This document shows positions 1 through 12,400 of a stretch of DNA of 64,000 bases, one piece after another. Source of the stretch: Castanea sativa (taxonomy: Eukaryota; Streptophyta; Magnoliopsida; Fagales; Fagaceae); contig NC_134018.1 of the NCBI RefSeq assembly GCF_040712315.1, forward strand, positions 49,043,335 through 49,107,334, given 5' to 3'. The position numbers and the translations under genes were made by a program. Under the pieces are notes generated by a model. That model was not told the DNA's origin, ran no database searches, and was given only the letters and a program-made list of their open reading frames with translations. The stretch's first letter is position 1. Each line of letters starts with the position of its first letter.

Positions 1-130
1 ACCGTAATGCCCCCTGAAACCTGAAAAATTACTAAAATACCCCTAACACCTAATAATGACCGAAGGACCCTTGAAATCTAAAATTGACCAAAATACCCCC
101 TGAATCCTCTATCTACAAGACCAAAATGAC
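1..130. repeat. Minisatellite of 'accaaaataccccc-gaaacct' type, cut by window edge
   Basis: Several degenerate copies of a roughly 28-bp unit with the core 'gaccaaaatacccc' and 'gaaacctgaaaa'. The same unit makes up the large foldback at 52500-54460, so this is probably the end of another member that continues outside the window. Confidence 0.7.
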
Positions 131-1382
131 AATAAAAATGTTATACAACCACTCTATTTGCTTGATTTGAAACCCATTGATCTTAAAATTAATAGATTTT
201 AAAAGCTTGATTTGAAATTAATAGATTTAAAAAACCATTGATTTTTAAATTCCTTATTTGTGTCTTTTTATACAATGGAGGATTTGAAATTTCATTGTTT
301 GGATACCTAAATTTGGATTTGGATTTGGATTTAGATTTAGATTTAAGATAAATAAAATAATTTTTCCAATTATTATTTTTCTTAAACTTTTTACATTTTA
401 ATTTTAGTAACAGTTTTTAAATAAATACATGAGGTAATGAAATAGTCATTGATAATCCAAGTAACAAAATAATGACTAAAAATCTATCATCTCAGCCAAC
501 TATAATTTTTTTTTTTTTTTTTGCCAACTATTGACCACTAAAATGTTCTATATCAACATAAAGAGAGAACCCAAATGCATGAATTTTTTTACAACATTTA
601 AAACTCAAACTAAATTTTTTTTTCAAAGTTCTTAACAGCTAAAAAGTTCTATATCAAGAGAGACAGTAAAGTATCCAAAATATGTGTTTTTTATATAAAT
701 TTCAAAACAAAGAGGCCATTGATACACAAATTGACAAGATAATGACTAAATATCATCCATCATAGCCAACTAAAAAAATTTGTTGCCAACTCTTCCAACT
801 CAAATATTTTAGAGAGAGTACCCAAAATACATGGGTTTTTTTTTTTTAACAATATTCAAAATCTCAAACTAAAAAATTGTTTCAAAGTGGATCTTTTCTA
901 CTCTTTTTTCTTTGGCAAGACTTATTGATACCAAATGTTGACGTGTTGCTGTGCAATAGGAGAAATCATCACCTTTCTCCTTCCTTAGTCATAATTTCAA
1001 CTGCATCGTCCATATATTTTGCACCAACACCATTAACTCTATCCCTCCCACACAAAATCTCAATGTCCTCTAATTGTAGCAAGACGGACGACTGCTTTCG
1101 TCAAAATAGCTTTCAAAAGAGAAAATGTGATACATTGCTTTATGTCAGCATGAAGGTACTAGAGATTTTCTGTAAAATGTGTGATGGGCAGTAATCAATA
1201 GCCATGGAATGTTTACCAAATGCCAACCCTTACCAAGCTCATCTAGCCTTCACATATACTTCCTTTAACCTATACAAACTCATATAGACATTTTCATGCA
1301 TTACTTCAACCAAACAAAAATTTTCCTTTGACAAACAAAACAAATTGATTAGTAGGAGTTTCGACAAGACCAAACATACTAC
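131..1382. other. AT-rich intergenic DNA without a recognisable gene
   Basis: AT-rich sequence with short direct repeats: 'ccaacta', 'gttctatatcaa' and 'agagagaacccaaa' each recur two or three times between 480 and 830. A 105-codon open frame at 877-1194 has no recognisable domain and is not called as a gene. Confidence 0.5.
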
Positions 1383-1622
1383 ATCAGACATGTCACAGTG
1401 AAGCTTAGTGATAGAGTCTCCATGGCCAAGCTCCTGAGCAACTCCATATGCAATATAAGTCTTGGGACTCATATTTGATTTTTTGGGCAACTGGAGAGCA
1501 ATGTTTAAAATACCCTTGTGTGGATGTGTATATTCCTTAAACAAAAAGCAACAGATAAATTCATCATCATGATGTGGCAAGTGTTCAAATAAAGTAGATG
1601 GAGGCCAATCTTTTAGCTTCAA
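1383..1622 (-). pseudogene. JmjC histone demethylase (JMJ25/IBM1-like) exon fragment
   Basis: Translated on the minus strand, this stretch reads [13 protein letters not shown], then [33 protein letters not shown]. That is the conserved start of the catalytic JmjC domain in plant JHDM2/KDM3-type H3K9 demethylases. HCD in TKLHCDMSD is the HxD pair that binds Fe(II) in intact enzymes. The match ends at MSD, where the reading enters what looks like intron or unrelated sequence. No upstream exon (PHD/RING-like region) or downstream exon (distal Fe-binding His) was found nearby. One substitution is notable: the usual 'FEERLPRH' is shortened to 'FEHLPHH'. It is most likely a captured or leftover exon rather than a gene. 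The family call is from memory of conserved motifs. Confidence 0.75.
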
Positions 1623-2433
1623 ATAAAGTAGATGTATACCCAGTAAGAAACTGGCGAATGTTGATATTAGTCTACAATTCATCACAATAATTAGTATCAC
1701 AAAGCAAAATTATCAAGGACTATTTGCATATCATTTTATTATGCCTGAGTAGACATGTGGAAAGTAAAAACACTTTAAATAAGAAGGAAAAAGTAAAAGG
1801 AAAAACAATGGCAATAACTCCAAAAAAGAAAATTGGTCTTAACAATCACTAGCGTAAATGAAGAACCACCAAAAAGTGGTAGTCCTCCAATTTTTCATGG
1901 AGCTTTTTATTATATATTAATTTGAGACTGAAAGGAAAAGGATAAGAGGCAGTCATCTCCCCTTGAAATCAATTGGAATGAGTACACGCAACTGCTAATT
2001 CTCAAGTGAGGAGTATTTAAAGCACTTAGTTTTTGTAAATGACCTAGAAGACTAATGAACAAGTTGCAAGATAGCATCTCCTTTTTCCCTTACTTGGATT
2101 GAGTAAGATAACCACACTAAAACTCTATTCCTATTTCTTCCAGATTGAAAAACTATTATCAAACAATCTCACTAAAAACTGAGAAAGCACAATAGATCAA
2201 ACACAGACTTCAAGCTTTAGAAATATTTTTTTTGAACTTGAATCTAATCATATTTTTCATCCACTTTTATAATTTTTTGAAAAAAAAGATTAATTTGAAA
2301 TATAAATCATTTTCATTATCTTTAAGAGTTAAAAACAAAAAACAGTAAGACCCAGATGAAATATTCTTGACTTAGAGACCAAAAACATCCTAAAGATTAG
2401 ACAATAACTACTTTAAAATGAAAACAAAATATG
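1623..2433. other. AT-rich intergenic DNA
   Basis: No coding potential, no inverted-repeat boundaries and no transposon domain seen. Confidence 0.45.
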
Positions 2434-2438
2434 GGATT

Positions 2439-3218
2439 TGTGTGGGTAAAATAGATAAAATGTTTATTTGGGCCTTGGGCCTGATTTGGTGGTGTAAGTC
2501 TGTCCGAGCAGAGCTTTTGAGGCCCACAAGCCAGTGCACACTACGAGAGGTGGAGGAGTCGTCCAAGGAAGAGTACCTCTTCGGACGGGCCCAGTAAAGG
2601 TCATGGGACATATCAAGGGACTTAGAGACAGAATTCCGGAAGATTTATTGGGTAAAGATGGATCTACGTAGTGGTTAGAAGGAAAAACGTGTGTGAAATA
2701 TCAGAGGAGAAAAAGCTGCTACCACCGCATTAAAGACCCTGCACCTACCTCTCTGGCTGCATTAATGGGAAAATGACCTCTGAGTAGTGAGGTTCAGCTT
2801 TTCAGCTGGTATTTGGAGGTTTAAAGAAGGTGCTGGATGGAACAAGTATCTAGGGAGGAGATTGGTGATACACGTGGAAGAAAGAAAGAAGAGGAAGATG
2901 GATACAAGAGAAGAAGAAAGATATAAAAGGCAAGGGAGGGCAGAAGGAAGAGGGTATCGAATACTTGAATTGTAATTGTAATATTGTTCTTAAAAGAAAG
3001 AAAGGCAATGCAGGTTGTCCTCGGCTTATTTTCGAGGAGAGATTTTTTACTGTTCTCATCTATTGAACACGCGGATAACGGCAATCTAGCCTGTTCTTCC
3101 CTTATCCAACATCCACAGTCTAGGTTTCAAGCCCACACTCTACAAATTTTTATTGTATAAGGCTCTTTGGGCCTGAGTCCACCTAGTGATTGGACCGGGT
3201 ACAAATTATGCACTTACA
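2439..3218 (+). mobile_element. Solo LTR, 780 bp
   Basis: The segment starts TGTGTGGG and ends CTTACA, so it has the TG...CA ends of an LTR. It is flanked by the 5-bp direct repeat GGATT (2434-2438 and 3219-3223), as expected for LTR-retrotransposon integration. A TATA box (TATAAAAG, about 2923-2930) lies in a purine-rich tract about 480 bp in, the expected place for a U3/R promoter. There are no gag-pol sequences and no second LTR in the window, so this is probably a solo LTR left by recombination. Small open frames inside it are not genes. Confidence 0.75.
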
Positions 3219-3223
3219 GGATT

Positions 3224-4550
3224 CACTATCTCTTTCAAGGTCTATATTACTTGAATGAAATTTAAAAATCCTATACCACACAATGACCACAGAGTTTTTA
3301 TTTTTTAACAAAACAAAAATAGAGCATGCTAATTGCAAGTATGCATGTTTAGTCATTCTCTCAAACACCTAGCATGCATGCCCACTAATAAACTGCAACT
3401 TAAATAACACAAAGTTATAAACTTTATAGTGTGTGAATAAATAACACAATCTGATCAAAAAAAAAAAAAACCACACAGTAATACATACAAGTTGGACATA
3501 AAGAAACACAAACTAAATGGAAGATATTTGACCCAAAAAAAGCACCTATTAAATTTAAGATTTTATTCTCAATAGTTTACAAACCCATCAAGGGGTTTGC
3601 AAAAATAAGAAAGAAGAACAATAAAAGTGATACTGACCTCTTTATGGACCCAAACCAAATATAAAAAAAAACTACTTCTGCTCATCAAGAACTACCTTAA
3701 CCAAATCTATGCATAGAAATGAACATTATAAAACAATAATAGAAATTATTATGGAACCACAAATCATATTTGACATTTACAAATCATATTAATAAAAGTA
3801 ACATGTTATAGGGTGCCTCAATAAAGTAGAAGAAGTGAATTCAAAGTGAGTGACAAGCAGAGAAGGGGAAAAAAAAAGTCATGTGAACAAAGAGAGATCC
3901 TTATGTGTGAAAGGTTCAAAGGATTTCTCTAAGAACCAAGAAGAAGAAGATGAAGAATTAACAATCAAAGGAATATAAACCATATTGTGCCACTTAGCAA
4001 ACAATTGATCGGGGAAGAGTAAAAAATCAAACCTGAAAATTAAATTAAAATGATTAAGTAAAAGAAAATGTATCTAACCATTCTTCAAGACTTGACGAAG
4101 GTCATTTAGGTGTAGGATTTGATCTTTCTAGGGTTTTCTAGTGACTTCAATTAATAAATATGAAATGATTAAAAATCAAAATCACGATTTGAATACTAAA
4201 CACAAAACTCAAGGAGGCAAAGCCATGAAGGTTTGAGAGAGGCGGCTAGAGGGAAGAACCCGTTAATTAAAGATCTCTCTCAAGCAGTTGACAAAAGAAA
4301 AACTCGTATGTTTTGTTTTTTTGGGTTTTATAGAAAACCTAGATGATCGGTAGCAAGTATCTTATTAAAATTAAATAAACAGATCTAATTAAAACAAGTA
4401 AAATCTACAACTAAAATTTAAGTAAGTACCGTACTCCAAAAAAATATTGAGTACCGTAGAATAACCTATATATATTGCAATCCAAATGAAATTAACCTAT
4501 TTTGAAATTAGGGTGGCTTTATGAGCCACTGTAGCAAACAAAATACTTGC
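3224..4550. other. Intergenic DNA, nothing recognised
   Basis: AT-rich sequence. The part at 4080-4300, read on the minus strand, looks like a plant 5' leader (CT-rich, 'ctagggttttct'-like), but the only short frame stops after a few codons. No gene called. Confidence 0.4.
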
Positions 4551-4554
4551 CTAC

Positions 4555-4716
4555 ATTTTTTTTTTTTTTGGGTAACCGGGAAATATATATATATAAATAA
4601 AGCAAAGGCAGCATTTACATAGCCCAAGGGCCAGTATCAGTACAAAACCTATTACATTCGAGACCAGAGAGGTCGAATAATAAAAGCGAAGACACCTCCA
4701 CGGGCTACTTGCCTAC
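4555..4716 (-). mobile_element. Possible antisense LINE/SINE 3' end
   Basis: A poly-T run (about 4556-4570) is followed by 'gggtaaccgggaaatatatat' and non-AT sequence mentioning no reading frame. The layout, poly-T leading into a short unique tail, matches other antisense retroposon ends here (18281, 22783, 54471). No target duplication identified. Confidence 0.35.
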
Positions 4717-5052
4717 CTCTATATCTATTGGAAGTTGAATCGTGTATTTTGGGTTTTGGGCCTTTTGGCTATGGAAGCATTAAAGACAAAGAGTAATTGG
4801 CTACTTGCCTAGCTGTTTGGAGATGCTAACCCCTTCAAAATAATGAAGAGAAAATAAAAGAGGCAAATTAAAGTTAAATACCAAAATTAACAATCTCAAA
4901 TACTGTCAATTTTTTTTTAAATAATCACTTTACTCACAAATTATAGACACCACTTATTACTGTTTGAAAATTCTCTTGCTTTTTCTGCTTCTTTCTTTAT
5001 TTATGATGGCTCTTTATCTATTATTGGCTATTAGAAAGAAGTAGAATATTAA

Positions 5053-5398
5053 GGGTCCGTTTGGATACAACTAAAAATTAAAAATTAAAAATATTATAGT
5101 AAAATAATTTTTAAATGTGTAAATAATGTCGTGAGACCTATTTTTAATGAAAAAAATGACTAAAAACTGAGGTTTGTGGATCCCGTGAACAGTGCACAGA
5201 ATTCACTAGTGTGCAGAAAAGTCAAATCACGACTTAAAAAAAAAAGTGTGCCAGCTTAGCACTGTTCATAAGCCTAAATATACTGTTCATGAACAATAAA
5301 CAGTGTAAAAGGTGCTGTCTAGAAAAAAAAAAAAAGAGGCTGAAACGCGTTTTCAACAAAACAAACATGGACGCAATAATCTGAATACAAACAGATAC
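5053..5398. mobile_element. Tourist/PIF-like MITE, family T1
   Basis: The left end, GGGTCCGTTTGGATAC, pairs imperfectly with the right end read in reverse, GTATCTGTTTGTATTC, next to TAA/TTA. The interior has the family marks 'tttttaaatgtgtaaata', 'tttgtggatcccgtgaacagtgcac' and 'gaaacgcgttttcaac'. Two further copies occur at 37404-37674 and 57102-57337. Confidence 0.7.
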
Positions 5399-5595
5399 TT
5401 AGAGGATCATGGTGGTTTAAGAGCCATTTGTGTTTTGAGAAACAAATTAAATATTTAGGAGTTCTTGAAAGTACATAATAGCTCAAACTAGATAAGATGA
5501 TTTTTGTATATTATCCAATAAAACAAAGAAAATCACGTTGCTCCTACTTGTCCACTCAGAAAAGCAAAGAGCCACTCCAAACGCCTCCCACCACT

Positions 5596-5611
5596 AATAT
5601 ATATATATAAT
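5596..5611 (+). promoter_or_regulatory. TATA-like element upstream of LHC-like gene
   Basis: An 'atatatatataa' run about 140-155 bp before the start codon at 5752. Position and sequence fit a TATA box with a leader of about 110-120 nt. Inference only. Confidence 0.4.
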
Positions 5612-5708
5612 TTCACTTCAACAAAAAATTAAGAACAATATAGATAATAGAAAAATATACAGAGAGAAATGAATTCTTATCCAGAACAGCACCAAGAAAC
5701 TCACTAAA

Positions 5709-5728
5709 ACACACACACACACACACAG
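5709..5728. repeat. CA microsatellite in 5' leader
   Basis: About ten CA dinucleotides, 25-45 bp upstream of the start codon of the LHC-like gene. Likely length-variable. Confidence 0.85.
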
Positions 5729-5751
5729 AATAAACTAAAGAAAGAAGAGAA

Positions 5752-6360
5752 ATGGCAAACATACCTTCTTCGTCTTTGCAACTCTCAACTACATTCCCAC
5801 TCGCGCCCTCTCCACCCAAACCCCCCGCGCCGAAACCTTCTCTCTCCTTCACGACCCGAGCCGCCGATCCCCAATCCGAACCGGAGCCATCCGCCGACTC
5901 CGACTCCTCCTCCACCCCTGGATTCGAACCCGAACAAGACTCCTTCGAGAACCGCCTCTCGCAGGTCCGACTCCGGTACCGGAGCGGAACCGGAAAGAAA
6001 GCGGAGCTCCGAAAGGGCAAAAAACCGAAAAAATCATCCTCCTCCGGGTCCGCAATGTTCCTGCCACCAGTGCCGCTGAAAGAACCGGTGTCGGGCGGGT
6101 TGAAAGTGGACTTCGGGTTTAGCCCGTATAGCGAGAGGATAAACGGGCGGGTCGCGATTTTAGGGCTAACGGCTTTGGTGTTGGTGGAGATAGCCACAGG
6201 GAAAGGAGTGATAAATTATCACACGCCATCGATTGTGTTGATTCAGATTTATTTTGTGGCGGCGGTTACGGCTTTGTATGTGAAATATGAGAAAGAGAAG
6301 GTTAGTGTTTGGCCCCAATCTCCCTCTACCTCTGCTTCTTCTTCATCTGCTGAGGAATGA
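5752..6360 (+). CDS. Chloroplast light-harvesting-like (LIL/HLIP-type) membrane protein
   Basis: 202-residue single-exon protein. Residues 1-36 are rich in Ser, Thr and Pro with almost no acidic residues and look like a chloroplast transit peptide. Residues 37-100 are acidic then basic and low in complexity (KKAELRKGKKPKK at 82-94). At 127-136 the sequence SERINGRVAI carries the ExxNGR core of the chlorophyll-binding helix of the LHC superfamily (E128, N131, G132, R133). It leads into a first hydrophobic helix (about 133-155) and a second one (about 158-177), then a Lys/Glu and Ser-rich tail. The motif supports a thylakoid protein of the ELIP/SEP/LIL group, which binds pigment or protects photosystem assembly; the exact subfamily is unclear. 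The start codon lies in a good context (agaaATGGC). The coding region is far more GC-rich than its surroundings, especially codons 20-120. Confidence 0.8.
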   Translation: MANIPSSSLQLSTTFPLAPSPPKPPAPKPSLSFTTRAADPQSEPEPSADSDSSSTPGFEPEQDSFENRLSQVRLRYRSGTGKKAELRKGKKPKKSSSSGSAMFLPPVPLKEPVSGGLKVDFGFSPYSERINGRVAILGLTALVLVEIATGKGVINYHTPSIVLIQIYFVAAVTALYVKYEKEKVSVWPQSPSTSASSSSAEE

Positions 6361-7090
6361 ATCAAAATTGTTATGTGAATGTTATTTGAAATTTGATATT
6401 TTATTTGTTTTTTTTTTATTTAAAAAAAGAGGGGAAATTTGAAATGTGAAGTATGGTTGATTTCATGTATGTTATTTCCGTTGCTTTGTAGCTCAAATCC
6501 TCCTCCACCGACTATCAAATACTAATTTTTTTTTAAATAAAACAGAAGCGGTATAGTTTTACACGAGATAAATTCATGGGTAACATGATCGATAAAATGC
6601 AAGTATAGAAATGCATTGGTCTTTTGAATGATCTGATAATAAACAAAAAAATCATCAAAATATCAAGGAGTCTAATAAAAAAACAAAAAAAAGATTAGTT
6701 ACAAAATTAGTTATAGCTTTAAACTAAAAGCTTACTCCATATATTTTTATAGGGGTGAATGTCAAATTTGGACTATATTTTCTTCTTATTTTCTTCCTCC
6801 TTGAATGTTATCAATAAATTATTTAAATTACAAGATTTTGTGATTTAAAATGATGTATAAAATATAAGTTTTTAGATTATATATTAAATAATATCTAATT
6901 AGTACAAAATTTGACATATGTATTAAAAACGTAAAAAACATACCATTCAACCATTTAAATTTTAAAATATATAGTAATGTTTATTTTATTGTCTAAGGGG
7001 ATGCTACAACCAATTTTGTAACTAAATTTTGTTCATGTGTATAATCTTGAGAAATTTTCTCGATCTTGGAAACATAAGAAATTTTGTTGG
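6361..7090. other. 3' flank of LHC-like gene, AT-rich
   Basis: Downstream T-rich sequence includes the probable 3'UTR. The part at about 6880-7040 ('acgtaaaaaacata', 'ttatattaaataatatct', 'agtaatgtttattttattgtctaa') recurs in diverged form at about 61370-61500, suggesting an old dispersed repeat. No gene seen. Confidence 0.5.
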
Positions 7091-7093
7091 TAA

Positions 7094-8035
7094 GAGCAAC
7101 CGCATCAGCTCTTGCAAAGTCTTACAAAATACAAAAAGTAGCTCATTTTACACATTTTGACTAAAAAAACATCCACATTATGGTGTAAAATTGTGCATAA
7201 ATACACAAGTACTACAGTAACTTTGCATATGTACACGGTTACTGTAGCTCTTCTATACATTATATTAGTATTATTTCTCTCTCCTCACATTCTCTCTTCC
7301 CTTGACTCTCTCTCTTCAACTCATAATCTCACCACCACCACAACACAGTCCCAGCACCACCACCTACATCACCATAACTCAGCATCGCCAAACACCACCA
7401 CCGTAACCCAGCATCGCCAACCACCACCACCACAACTCGAACACACCACAAAATCAACCAAAAATTAAACAAACCCATACACGATCACATCACAAAATCA
7501 ATCAACAATCAAGCACACCCACACCCACACACAGACACACCAACAGAGACAGAGAGAGCAGCACCATCGCCACCGCTGGATTGGAGAGGCGATTTCATCA
7601 GTGGATCATGGATTGGAGAGGCGATTTCATCACTGTCGCCATTGTCGCTACTGCATGTGGATCGACGATGTAGATCGGTGCTAGCGATGTAGATAGGTGC
7701 TTGTGGGTCAATAGAGATCGATGGTGTTTGTGGGTTTCGATGGTTGTAGTGCTTGTAATGGAGTGTTGATCTAACTGTGAGATAAAGAAGAAGAAAGAAA
7801 AGGAAGAAAAAGAAAGAGGAAATGGCGGAGAAATAAGGTAAAATAAAGAAGAAGAAAGAAGAGGAAGAATAGGAAAAAAAAACGGCAAAGATAAAATAAT
7901 ATTAAAAAAAATATATAAAAATATTATTTATATTAAATATAGTGTATAATAAATGGATTAATGGTGTAAAATAGAAAAAGTAGATTTTTTGCGTAAAATA
8001 GATAGAATCTTTTAGAAGAGCTGATGCGGTTGCTC
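7094..8035. mobile_element. PIF/Harbinger-like MITE, 942 bp, family T2
   Basis: The ends are GAGCAACCGCATCAGCTCTT and its perfect inverse AAGAGCTGATGCGGTTGCTC, flanked by TAA on both sides (7091-7093, 8036-8038). The 3-bp TWA target duplication is typical of PIF/Harbinger elements. There is no transposase; the interior is CT-rich and CACC-rich on the left and GA-rich on the right. Open frames inside it are low-complexity. A diverged relative of almost the same size lies at 62058-63011. Confidence 0.85.
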
Positions 8036-8122
8036 TAAGAATTAGTGTTTTAAACATTGGTACCTGCCTTTCTAACTTTCCTCAACCAAAAAAAAAAAAG
8101 TGCCCGTCTGGCTTGCAACTAA

Positions 8123-8328
8123 GTTCTAATTATCCTTGTTATAGAATTCTTAAGATATCTCTTATTGATTTTTAAAGTCGAGTTATAAAATGTTTAAATA
8201 GTGATTATGTATCAATGAGTTGCAAGTTCTAATTATCCTTGTTATAGAATTCTTAAGATAACTCTATTATTGATTTTTAGGGTCGTGTTATAAAATGTTC
8301 AAATAGTGATTATGTATCAATCCACTCA
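8123..8328. repeat. Tandem duplication, two copies of 103 bp
   Basis: 'gttctaattatccttgttat' begins at 8123 and again at 8226. The following ~85 bp match closely, ending in 'agtgattatgtatcaat'. No gene content. Confidence 0.85.
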
Positions 8329-9489
8329 TTTGAATATGGATGAATATGATTTTAGAAATTTCATGGTGGATTTACTCTAAGAATTCTAGAATATCCTAAA
8401 CACTACGATTATGGTGAATAACAAAAGTGCATCGTCTACAGATTGCTCTTTAGCACCCAGTGCCATCCCAGCCCATTAGGGCATCGATGAGCACCAAGAT
8501 AGTACTTATATTTCACTAATAATCCTTGGTCACTTGCCATTGCGGAGATTTATAGCTCCGTTAAGTTACAAAAAATTAAAATGGTATCAATTTAAATTCT
8601 GGACTTTTTAAGTTTGGTTTCCAGATTTCATTGCAGATTTAGATTAATACAATTTTGAAAGTTCAGAGTTCAATTCAAAATTAATGAAACTATAAAGCTT
8701 AATTTGTAATTGTATTAAACTTCAATGATTTAGTTTGAAACCTAACTTTTTTTATTTGTAACATTTAATATATTTGTTTATATACAACTGCTTTTTTGTT
8801 TTTCTTTTTATAATTGTTTATATGCGATTGTTAAAAACAAGACTCACTGACAAATGATGTTAAAAAAAATATATATATATTTAAAGACTCACAGTCGGAT
8901 CATTATTTTTTATTCCTAATTAGTAATTTCCTGTTTCAACAAGTTAGTGCTACTTCAAATCTATCAAAACAAATAATGAAATAATAAATAAATAAACTAT
9001 TACTCAACTTTACTTATTTATTAACTACACAACATATGGGCAATAAGTCACAAAAAATATTAAATTGAACACGTACGAAATGATTAATCACACATACAAC
9101 AAGAAGTTTATTTTCCTTATTTTCCTCTCTTGTCAAATATGATATATTTACTGTGTTCTGTCCTCGCAAAAAAGAATGAATTGGGGTTTGATTAGAAAAT
9201 TGAAATCTAATCATCCACTACATTGCTAAATCAACCCCACTGCCAATTTTTAGCATTTTTTTTTCTCGGGGAATCTGGATTCTTTTCATCACAAGTGAAT
9301 ATCATACAGCTCTGATCTAAACCTTGCTAATGTTATAGGCAACCCCGCCGTGGCTCAACCTTGTTAAAAATCCCATTCAAGTGGAAAATACCACTCCCCT
9401 TTGAAATACAACAGATTTTATAAGGCGGCAGGATCTTTCCACTACTTTCCTTACTAATGAACGAAGAGAAAATGAATACAAAACCTTGG
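8329..9489. other. Intergenic DNA and 3' region of the SAC3 gene
   Basis: AT-rich. The part nearest 9490 (about 9250-9489) is more complex and probably holds the 3'UTR of the minus-strand SAC3 gene. No other gene recognised. Confidence 0.45.
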
Positions 9490-12400
9490 CTATAAGGATG
9501 TTCGAGTCAAAAAATCATTAACAGCAAGATTGGCATCTCCATGGGCCACAGCATCTTCGGGCTCCGGCACGAAAAGACTTGCACATGAAGCCTGTAAGTC
9601 AAATATACAACAAGCAGTTAAAAAAAGTAATTAAAACTAAAGAATTTCATCAACAATTACCACAATGTAATCACTCTTTATCATAGACCAGTACATGAAA
9701 CATGATCAGGAATGCAACCCACTGGCATATAAAACGTCCATGCAATTTTTTTTTTGAAGTAAAAACTCAGCTATCTTTGAAGAACACAAGGTTATATCAT
9801 GCCTCATGTCCCACCAACAAAGTTCCCACATATGCAGCTGTGAATGCCCTTTTGATCACTCACTCAACGATAAACAGTGTTACCAACATCAATGAGGTGC
9901 ATCCCATTATCACTAAGCTCTTACTACTTTGGTTTAATCCCACCCCCCTCTCCTTCCCAAAAAAGAAACCCTGAGGCAGGGGAAAAGATGCAAATGTTCT
10001 ACGTGTCATTAAGGATTTTGTTAGGAAAGCAAATTAGGTTTTTAACACAAACCCTGAGAGAATTCATGAATGCAATAAAGCAAGTCAAGATCAATAGAGG
10101 AGCATCCAGTCACGTACTCACATTCCAATTACTAATCATGGATAAATGATTTAGCCAATAAAGGATACTATATAGAATTGTAAGCTATAGAGGTAAGGTT
10201 AAACATACTTTTGTATCAAGTTGCATCTCCCCATTATTATCGGCAATAAGGCATGCACCATGAGCCTTCAACCAATCCACACACTCCCCTAATCCATCTG
10301 AGTCCTTCACATCACTCCCTTCATTTCTTGGTCTGGCAGTGATAAAGCCCAGAACCTGAGCAATGTATGAAACAGGAATTGTTGGGCGATATGAACGAGA
10401 CATGCAACTCACAGCCTTATACCGCATCTTTTCAACATATAGATCTGCATAAAAATTAATAACTACTATTAACATAACTCCCATTATGTGGTTGATTATA
10501 ATGAGACAATTTCATAATGTATACCCACCCATAAGGCAAGTACTCAAGTAAGGAGCCGTCTTGTATAGTCTAAAAAACATAACATAATTTTCCGAAGTGA
10601 CAGCTGCACGAACTGCAAGAGCATGTTTTACAGTTTCATCCTTTTTTGCTTCATCTGACAATCTGGCAACCAAAGAAGATGACATTTGAAATTTACATTC
10701 AAGGTAATTGCAAGGGGTTAAGAAACAGAGAGCTCACAAGCTAATTGCATGTATGACATAAAAATAAAATTTTAAATTTTTTTTAAAAAAATTGTATAAA
10801 CTGACAGTCACAACTTCATTATAAAAAACAAAATAACAAAATCTTAAAGACCTTCAAGCACAATGATAGACAAATAAAAGCAAATCATCATTTTGCAAAT
10901 TAACTAACCTTGACATTGATGATAAGAGATCTCTGTAATTATTAGAGTGCAAAATTACACAGAGTAGGTTGTAAGCAGAAAACTCCATATGACATCCCTC
11001 AATTCCTTCAGCATAAAGGGTTTTCAATTGTGATTGGCACTGAAACAACATACAAGGCAACCAACCAGTGAACCGAATTCTTAAGGGCATTATAACATCT
11101 CTAAGAATTACATTAACAACAATTGCCAAAGGAAAAACGATAACCATATTACTCTAACAATTTTTCTAGAATTAAAAAACAGCCTAAGAGAACAATGCAT
11201 CTCTCTCTCGTGCATTGTGCGCGATAATTTTTTTATAGGGCGGTCTCATTAAGTTTTTTTTTTGCAATTTTGAGTAATTTAATAAAAAGTAATGTATTTC
11301 ATAATCATATTTTCATTTATTATAGGAAAAATCACAAATAAAAAAGATTATCAAATAAAAATTTATTAGCAAAATATCATAATTAAGTTTCTATATATAT
11401 GCATCATTATAAAATAATAATAATGATAAAAATACAATTACAAAAACTAAAACATGTCACTCATCTGATTATTTTCATCTAACTAACCTTTACTTTTGTC
11501 TTAAATTAAGTGGCACTATAAAGTATTTCTAATACAACTATTAAGAGAATTTCCTCTACAAAAATTACAAATTTGTTCACCCAAAAGGATTGAAAAATAA
11601 ACAAAACTTAGTAAAGTCTCATAGTTTAACATCTAAATGGATCGCTATAAAAATCAAATTCTAACTTGCAAAACAACTAATTATTAACCCAAATCAAATC
11701 AAACTAACTTGCAACAAACTCCTACCATGTAGCATTGCTTGCACACTAGAAGGAAGATGCAAGTTTTGGTGCCAGTTAAACCAGTCAGCAAAAAGAAAGA
11801 ATAAACCCTCCAATAACAATACTGATAAAAGTAGAAACAAAAATAAACCCTTAACTGTTTGAAGTAAAGTCGAGCCAATGTCTCAAATTCTCAATATAAA
11901 AACCACCACCAGTGAAACTCAAATTGAGCCAATTCAATATGAAAGTGACAAAAGGCACAAAAGACAGATTACATGACTAAACACAACCCAACAACTATTT
12001 TGTAACTCATGACACATGAAATTTTAATAGATAAACAACTCTCAACATGAACATTTGTTCACCCAAGTTTAACAATAAGCATGCTATTGATTTTTTTTCT
12101 TTTCCCTTTGGAGGTGGGGGTGAGTATCATAATTTTGAAACTAGAGTTTTCCTGTCAATTTAGAAATTATTTCTTTCTGCATAATATTCACATCACAAGT
12201 ACATATATTGACCTAATTTGTTCAATAAGACATCCCAGTATTTTTCACAATCAATTAACCTGTAGTTATTCAAGTACACGAGAATGCGATAATGGTATTT
12301 ACCCAAGCCTTCACGTTTAATATTATTTTCCATTCATCTGGTGAGTAATAAAACATCATGAAAATAAAAGCTAAAGTAGGCAGTACACAAAACATAAAAC

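Noticed and set aside
877..1194. 105-codon plus-strand open frame
   Set aside because: No domain, no plausible promoter, AT-rich setting; chance frame.
2787..3084. Open frames on both strands inside the solo LTR
   Set aside because: Purine-rich LTR sequence with mirrored low-complexity proteins; not genes.
7157..7888. Ser/Thr/His-rich and Phe-rich open frames
   Set aside because: They lie in the CT-rich and GA-rich interior of the 942-bp MITE.
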